Shown here in pieces: positions 5,957 to 8,852 of a DNA stretch of 8,852 bases (position 1 is the stretch's first letter; every line of letters starts with the position of its first letter). The notes beneath the pieces were generated by a model. The model was not told where the DNA came from, made no database searches, and worked only from the letters and a program-made list of their open reading frames with translations. The position numbers and the translations under genes were made by a program. Source of the DNA: an uncultured Bacilli bacterium (GTDB lineage: Bacteria; Bacillota_I; Bacilli_A; RF39; UBA660); contig CANRJL010000037.1 in assembly GCA_947630935.1 (NCBI GenBank), positions 1 through 8,852 of the forward strand. The letters run 5' to 3'.

Positions 5957-5976
5957 TGCTATACTTAACTTATAAT
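5957..5976 (+). promoter_or_regulatory. Divergent promoter of the 5995-6868 pair
   Basis: TGCTATACT (5957-5965) is an extended -10, and a second perfect TATAAT follows at 5971-5976. Neither has a good -35. They lie back to back with the sufB promoter and overlap a 12-base palindrome, AGCATTTATGCT (5949-5960). Transcription from here excludes the in-frame ATG at 5956 as a start. Confidence 0.5.
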
Positions 5977-5994
5977 AAGGATGTGTATAAAATA

Positions 5995-6477
5995 ATGGAA
6001 AATATTTTAAAAGAAAATATCCTCTATTTAAAAGAATGGTCCAAAATCAACCCCTCTTTTAATGATTTAAGCATAGAAGGAAAAGATTTAATTTTAAAAA
6101 TAAATGATACTCAAGAAAAACAAGATATATCAGAATTTTATTTTCCAGAAATGCTATATAATGAAACATTTCGCCAAAAACTAGCAAAAGACTATACAGC
6201 TGAAAATCTTTTCCGAATTATTCAAGTATATTGCCAAGCAAAAGAAGTCTTAAATGAAGAGCCAAAAGATCCAACAATTATCAAAAGTGTTGAAATCAAA
6301 AATGAAGATAAAAAATTTATTCTATTTACAACTTTAGACCAAAAAAAATATCGTTTTGATACAGAAAATCCTGAAAAAATTTTAAATTTATTCCTAATAA
6401 CAAAAGAAAAAAAGCCAGATATAACCTTAAAAGAATTTGGGGAGGTATTAAAAAATGACTCAACTAAATCAATATAA
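5995..6477 (+). CDS. Uncharacterised soluble protein, first gene of a two-gene operon
   Basis: 160 residues that I do not recognise. The sequence is Lys/Glu-rich with no signal peptide or hydrophobic span, so it is probably cytoplasmic. Residues 1-95 look mostly helical (YLKEWSKINPSF, then AENLFRIIQVYCQAKEVL). Residues 97-160 alternate beta-like stretches (IIKSVEIKN, KKFILFTTLD, KKYRFDT) with two helices. I see no catalytic motif. The start is uncertain: the ATG at 5995 is preferred because the likely promoter lies at 5957-5976 and AAGGA (5977-5981) is upstream, though 13 bases away. A GTG at 5983 is the alternative, and the ATG at 5956 would start before the transcript. The stop overlaps the next gene by 23 bases, implying coexpression and a shared function. 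Confidence 0.75.
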   Translation: MENILKENILYLKEWSKINPSFNDLSIEGKDLILKINDTQEKQDISEFYFPEMLYNETFRQKLAKDYTAENLFRIIQVYCQAKEVLNEEPKDPTIIKSVEIKNEDKKFILFTTLDQKKYRFDTENPEKILNLFLITKEKKPDITLKEFGEVLKNDSTKSI

Positions 6478-6868
6478 AAATTTATTAACCAAAACAACAC
6501 CTTTAACTACTGAAGAACAACTATTTATTACTAAAATAGAGCAATTAATTAAAAATGCTTACTTCTATCGAGAAGAAATAACAAGTGCAATGGTAAATTA
6601 CCTTTTAAATTCTTATGAACAAATAATGACTGAAATATTAGTTACCCCTGAACAATCGCGAACATCTAATATGCAAGAAGCTTTAGAAAGAAATAGTTCA
6701 TTAATAAATAATAAAGCAGAAACTCGTCAAAACAAAGAAACTCAATCACTAGCCCTTAAAAAAAACAATAATCAAATTAGTTATGGTTTTACAAATGCTT
6801 CTATTATTATCTTTTTAGTTTCATTATTAGGCATTATTACATCTGTTTTTTTATTAACTTTAACTTAA
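6455..6868 (+). CDS. Uncharacterised tail-anchored membrane protein
   Basis: 137 residues, family unknown. Residues 1-65 are predicted helical, with an amphipathic run around 20-62 (EEQLFITKIEQLIKNAYF and onward). Residues 66-108 are polar and rich in Asn, Gln, Glu and Lys, and look disordered. Residues 113-135 (ASIIIFLVSLLGIITSVFL) are one hydrophobic helix with only LT after it. This is a C-terminal tail anchor that would leave the body in the cytoplasm. A strong GGGGAGG (6439-6445) sits 9 bases before the ATG, inside the coding end of the preceding gene. The 23-base overlap suggests translational coupling. A reasonable inference is that this protein tethers its upstream partner to the membrane, but nothing in the sequence names the process. 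Confidence 0.8.
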   Translation: MTQLNQYKNLLTKTTPLTTEEQLFITKIEQLIKNAYFYREEITSAMVNYLLNSYEQIMTEILVTPEQSRTSNMQEALERNSSLINNKAETRQNKETQSLALKKNNNQISYGFTNASIIIFLVSLLGIITSVFLLTLT

Positions 6869-6883
6869 AAGTTCTTTTTTTTT
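6856..6883 (+). terminator. Weak terminator of the 5995-6868 pair
   Basis: AACTTT (6856-6861) pairs with AAAGTT (6868-6873) around a 6-base loop, followed by C and nine T residues (6875-6883). The stem is short and mostly A-U but the T-tract is strong. The hairpin includes the stop codon (6866-6868). Confidence 0.4.
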
Positions 6884-6888
6884 ACTTT

Positions 6889-6894
6889 TATAAT
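6889..6894 (+). promoter_or_regulatory. -10 box of spoVS
   Basis: A perfect TATAAT directly follows the T-tract of the upstream terminator. The -35 region (6866-6871) has no clear match. GAGG at 6912-6915 is 7 bases before the spoVS ATG. SpoVS may also receive read-through from the upstream pair. Confidence 0.5.
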
Positions 6895-6922
6895 AAACTT
6901 AATATAGAAATGAGGTTAAAAA

Positions 6923-7183
6923 ATGGAAATATTAAAAGTTTCATCAAAATCAAATCCAAGCAAAGTAGCAGGTGCAATTGCAAATATTTATCGTGAAGAA
7001 AAAAACGTTGAAATTCAAACAATCGGAGCTGGAAGCTTAAATCAAGCAATCAAAGCAATTGCTATAGCCAGAGGTTTTGTAGCCCCTTCGGGAGATAATT
7101 TAATTGTTATTCCTGCTTTTAGCGATATTACAATTAATGGTGAAAGTAAAACAGCTATGAAATTAATCGTAACCAATAAATAG
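6923..7183 (+). CDS. spoVS: Stage V sporulation protein S (SpoVS, Alba-like)
   Basis: 86 residues, the full family length. It is recognisable throughout: EILKVSSKSNPSKVAGAI at the start, then a central IQTIGAGSLNQAIKAIAIARG block, VAPSGDNLIVIPAF and a final TAMKLIVTNK. SpoVS proteins adopt an Alba-like fold associated with nucleic-acid binding. In Bacillus subtilis spoVS influences sporulation and septation, but the family is also found in many bacteria that do not sporulate, so its presence does not show that this organism forms spores; no other sporulation gene is in the window. The ATG at 6923 follows GAGG by 7 bases. The gene is 54 bases after the tail-anchored protein gene on the same strand and has its own -10. 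Its TAG stop lies in the left arm of the terminator it shares with the convergent methyltransferase gene. Confidence 0.96.
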   Translation: MEILKVSSKSNPSKVAGAIANIYREEKNVEIQTIGAGSLNQAIKAIAIARGFVAPSGDNLIVIPAFSDITINGESKTAMKLIVTNK

Positions 7184-7202
7184 CACTTTAAAAGTGCTAT
7201 TT
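7178..7202. terminator. Shared terminator of convergent genes, containing both stop codons
   Basis: AAATAGCACT (7178-7187) and AGTGCTATTT (7193-7202) are perfect complements around the loop TTAAA, followed by Ts to 7205. The plus-strand direction has the better T-tract (7200-7205), while the minus-strand tail is only TTTATT. The TAG of spoVS (7181-7183) and the TAG of the methyltransferase (7197-7199 on the minus strand) occupy mirror positions in the two arms. Confidence 0.88.
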
Positions 7203-8063
7203 TTTAAGCCAATAAGTAGTCATTCCACATGGTAAAATCAAATCACTATTCTCTACCGGAATACCAATTTCTGAAGCATAAATCATCCCTGCAAATTTTG
7301 CTTGAACAGTGAGCTTTAAAACATCTTCTATAATTGTTTTAGATAAACCAGTACTATAAGAATTAATCATTAATAAAATTGGCTTATCACTAAGTAAACA
7401 ACTACATAAAGATACAAGCGAATACAAATCTTTTTCAACTTGCCATACTTCATGCTTATTTCCTCTTCCAAAACTAGGTGGATCCATTAAAATAATATCG
7501 TATTTATTACCTCTTTTAATTTCTCGTTTCACAAATTTTAAACAATCATCTACAATAAAACGAATAGGCTTATCTTCTAAATGATTTAATTTAACATTTT
7601 CTTTAGCCCAATCAACCATTCCTTTAGAAGAATCAACATGAACTACCCTCGCGCCACTTTTTAATGCAGCAATACTAGCCCCACCAGTATATGCAAATAA
7701 ATTTAAAACTTTAACATCTCTTTTACTATCTTCAATTACTTTTCTAATTAAATTCCAATTCACAGCTTGTTCAGGAAATAAACCAGTATGTTTAAAATTC
7801 ATCAATTTTAACTTAAAAAATAAATCATGATAAGAAATAACAAATTCACTTGACATTTTTCTATTTTCAATTTTCCAAGAACCACCACCAGATTTACTCC
7901 GATAATACTTAGCATCAACTTTATTCCATAAATCACTATGTTCTTCATTCCATATTACTTGTGGATCAGGTCTTGCCAGAAGAACATCACCCCATTTTTC
8001 CAACTTTTCCCCATGGGCTAAATCTAAAATTTGATAATCTTTAAAATCTTTAACAAGCCTCAT
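7197..8063 (-). CDS. Class I SAM-dependent methyltransferase, RlmI/RlmK-related, without a PUA domain
   Basis: 288 residues. The Rossmann methyltransferase core begins near 118: motif I VLNLFAYTGGASIAAL (119-134), acidic D144 in VHVDSSKG, VDDCLKF (171-177) for the adenine side and DPPSFGRG (194-201) as the catalytic DPP motif. GLFPEQ (94-99) is the block typical of the COG1092 group that includes the 23S rRNA methyltransferases RlmI and RlmK. The RlmI N-terminal PUA domain is missing; a short beta-rich segment (residues 1-90) replaces it. At the position of the RlmI SCS catalytic-cysteine motif I read NSYS (234-237), so a cytosine-C5 mechanism is doubtful and the modified base is unknown. The ATG at 8063 follows AAAGG by 9 bases and overlaps the stop of the membrane protein gene as ATGA. 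The TAG stop lies in the shared terminator. Confidence 0.88.
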   Translation of the reverse strand: MRLVKDFKDYQILDLAHGEKLEKWGDVLLARPDPQVIWNEEHSDLWNKVDAKYYRSKSGGGSWKIENRKMSSEFVISYHDLFFKLKLMNFKHTGLFPEQAVNWNLIRKVIEDSKRDVKVLNLFAYTGGASIAALKSGARVVHVDSSKGMVDWAKENVKLNHLEDKPIRFIVDDCLKFVKREIKRGNKYDIILMDPPSFGRGNKHEVWQVEKDLYSLVSLCSCLLSDKPILLMINSYSTGLSKTIIEDVLKLTVQAKFAGMIYASEIGIPVENSDLILPCGMTTYWLKK

Positions 8064-8602
8064 TTTATTTTACCTTTCGTTAAATAAATAATAAAAGAAT
8101 CTAAAAATTCAAAAATTCCTGTAATAAGAATAAAATAACCAAATACCAAAATACTTGTCTCAGATTCATATAAAAAATTAATACTTGTCAATATTCCTGT
8201 AATGATAAATAAAAATAACAAAACAATTTCCAATTGCCACATTTTACTTTTCTTATCATGATATAAATCAGCTTTTTTTAAACGAATTAAAGATAAAAAT
8301 AATACCCAAATCATCAGACATATAGCTAAATATTTTGGTGTATCAGCAACTTTAAATAAATACCCACCTATTCCCACCATTAAACTTGCTAAACTAGTAA
8401 AAGCACCCAAATAATTCTTTCCATTCATCGTTAATAAAAAAATAATAGCATTAACAACTGCATAAAAAATCATTGTTGCAAAAAATAATTCATTGAAAAA
8501 AGTCCACTTTAACAAAGGACATATAAGCAACAAAATACCATTTAAAATTAACAAACCAGCCCCTATCATATTCTTTTTCCATACTTCCAACATTTTATTC
8601 AC
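8060..8602 (-). CDS. Six-helix integral membrane protein (HdeD/DUF308-like)
   Basis: 180 residues, mostly hydrophobic, with six likely membrane helices near 12-31, 36-58, 63-84, 89-107, 122-142 and 150-173. A basic loop (RLKKADLYHDKKSKM, 107-121) lies between helices 4 and 5 and a basic tail (KGKIK) ends the protein, which fits a cytoplasmic C-terminus. Small paired-helix repeats such as GAGLLILNGILLL and FGYFILITGIFEFLDSF resemble the HdeD/DUF308 family, whose function in Bacillota is mostly unknown; that assignment is by pattern only. The start is GTG at 8602, 9 bases after GAGG (8612-8615); a downstream ATG at 8593 has poorer spacing. Its TGA stop overlaps the methyltransferase ATG (ATGA), so the two genes are translationally coupled even though no shared function is obvious. 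Confidence 0.82.
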   Translation of the reverse strand: MNKMLEVWKKNMIGAGLLILNGILLLICPLLKWTFFNELFFATMIFYAVVNAIIFLLTMNGKNYLGAFTSLASLMVGIGGYLFKVADTPKYLAICLMIWVLFLSLIRLKKADLYHDKKSKMWQLEIVLLFLFIITGILTSINFLYESETSILVFGYFILITGIFEFLDSFIIYLTKGKIK

Positions 8603-8621
8603 GTCTACTCACCTCATCATA

Positions 8622-8650
8622 ATCATAATCTTTTTAAATTATTTTTTCAA
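8622..8650 (-). promoter_or_regulatory. Promoter of the membrane protein/methyltransferase operon
   Basis: On the minus strand TTGAAA (8645-8650, 5 of 6) and TATGAT (8622-8627, 5 of 6) are separated by exactly 17 bases. The predicted start near 8615 falls at the Shine-Dalgarno GAGG (8612-8615), giving a leader of only about 12-14 bases. The rest of the 158-base gap (8603-8760) shows no gene. Confidence 0.65.
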
Positions 8651-8760
8651 TATTATTTTTAGTTCTTTCTCTTTAATATTTTTTCTTTTCATATCAATTA
8701 TTTTCTGCAAAACAAAATCATCATATTATTTGTCATAAATTTAATTTTTTCCTAACAAAC

Positions 8761-8852
8761 TTAAAATTCTTTTATATCATTATTGTATTCTTTATCCATT
8801 AAAAATTCATGAATTATTTCTTCTTCATTTTCAACATATATTTCTTCTATTC
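8761..8852 (-). CDS. 3' end of an acidic protein, truncated by the window edge
   Basis: An open frame enters from the window end on the minus strand and runs 29 codons to TAA (8761-8763). It encodes a Glu-rich C-terminus, IEEIYVENEEEIIHEF followed by LMDKEYNNDIKEF. The strong acidic, amphipathic codon pattern contrasts with the adjoining non-coding AT-rich DNA and supports real coding. The start and most of the gene are outside the window, so no family can be given. I see no clear terminator between its stop and the promoter at 8622-8650. Confidence 0.6.
   Translation of the reverse strand, partial: IEEIYVENEEEIIHEFLMDKEYNNDIKEF

Noticed and set aside
6222..6500. Minus-strand open frame of 92 codons
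   Set aside because: Antisense shadow of the 5995-6477 gene, with hydrophobic low-complexity composition and no start context.
6923..7183. spoVS as proof of sporulation
   Set aside because: SpoVS is widespread in bacteria that do not sporulate and no other sporulation gene is present in the window.
8639..8692. Minus-strand micro-ORF of 17 codons (Lys-rich)
   Set aside because: It has no ribosome binding site and overlaps the -35 box of the promoter at 8622-8650; such frames are expected by chance in AT-rich DNA.
8493..8738. Plus-strand open frame of 81 codons
   Set aside because: Composed mostly of Phe, Ile and Ser from AT-rich antisense sequence, and it overlaps the 5' end and promoter of the membrane protein gene.

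Overview
The window comes from a very AT-rich, gene-dense, low-GC Gram-positive-type genome. The gene families (RNase J with a beta-CASP domain, SufB, SpoVS, a Bacillota-style SSB and a PgsA-type synthase) and the strong GGAGG ribosome binding sites point to Bacillota. Small proteins, tight spacing and extreme AT content suggest a reduced, probably uncultured Bacilli/Erysipelotrichia/Mollicutes-related lineage; this taxonomic placement is inference. TGA acts as an ordinary stop (ends of sufB and of the 8060-8602 gene), so the standard bacterial code fits.

Layout. Positions 1-201 (minus strand) hold a tRNA-Arg(ACG)/tRNA-Pro(TGG) pair behind a good sigma-70/A promoter, with a perfect 12-bp inverted repeat between the tRNAs. 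Positions 308-1387 (minus) encode a phosphatidylglycerophosphate-synthase-like membrane enzyme fused to a C-terminal HD phosphohydrolase domain. Positions 1494-3128 (minus) encode an RNase J paralogue whose metal-binding motif is damaged (RNase J2-like). Positions 3222-3997 (minus) encode a membrane-anchored protein with the tail of a polysaccharide-deacetylase fold. Positions 4048-4413 (minus) encode a short SSB that starts at TTG. Positions 4610-5899 (minus) encode SufB, standing without other suf genes in view. A compact divergent promoter region (5900-5994) separates sufB from a plus-strand pair: an unknown soluble protein (5995-6477) and an overlapping tail-anchored membrane protein (6455-6868). 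SpoVS follows (6923-7183). Convergent to spoVS is a minus-strand operon, read from 8602 down to 7197: a six-helix membrane protein translationally coupled (ATGA) to an RlmI/RlmK-like methyltransferase. The last 92 bases hold the 3' end of another minus-strand gene.

The genes do not form one pathway. They cover phospholipid synthesis, RNA decay and modification, envelope, DNA binding and Fe-S assembly. Recurrent architecture: terminators are built over the stop codons (after RNase J, after the 6455 gene and between spoVS and the methyltransferase), and several in-frame upstream GTG/ATG codons are excluded because they overlap the Shine-Dalgarno sequence or the promoter. The strongest candidates for something not well described are the PgsA-HD fusion, the catalytically degenerate RNase J, and the unknown gene pair ending in a tail anchor. 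I see no CRISPR array, insertion sequence, phage module or defence system. No stretch over 300 bases lacks a gene; the largest gaps are 4414-4609 and 8603-8760.
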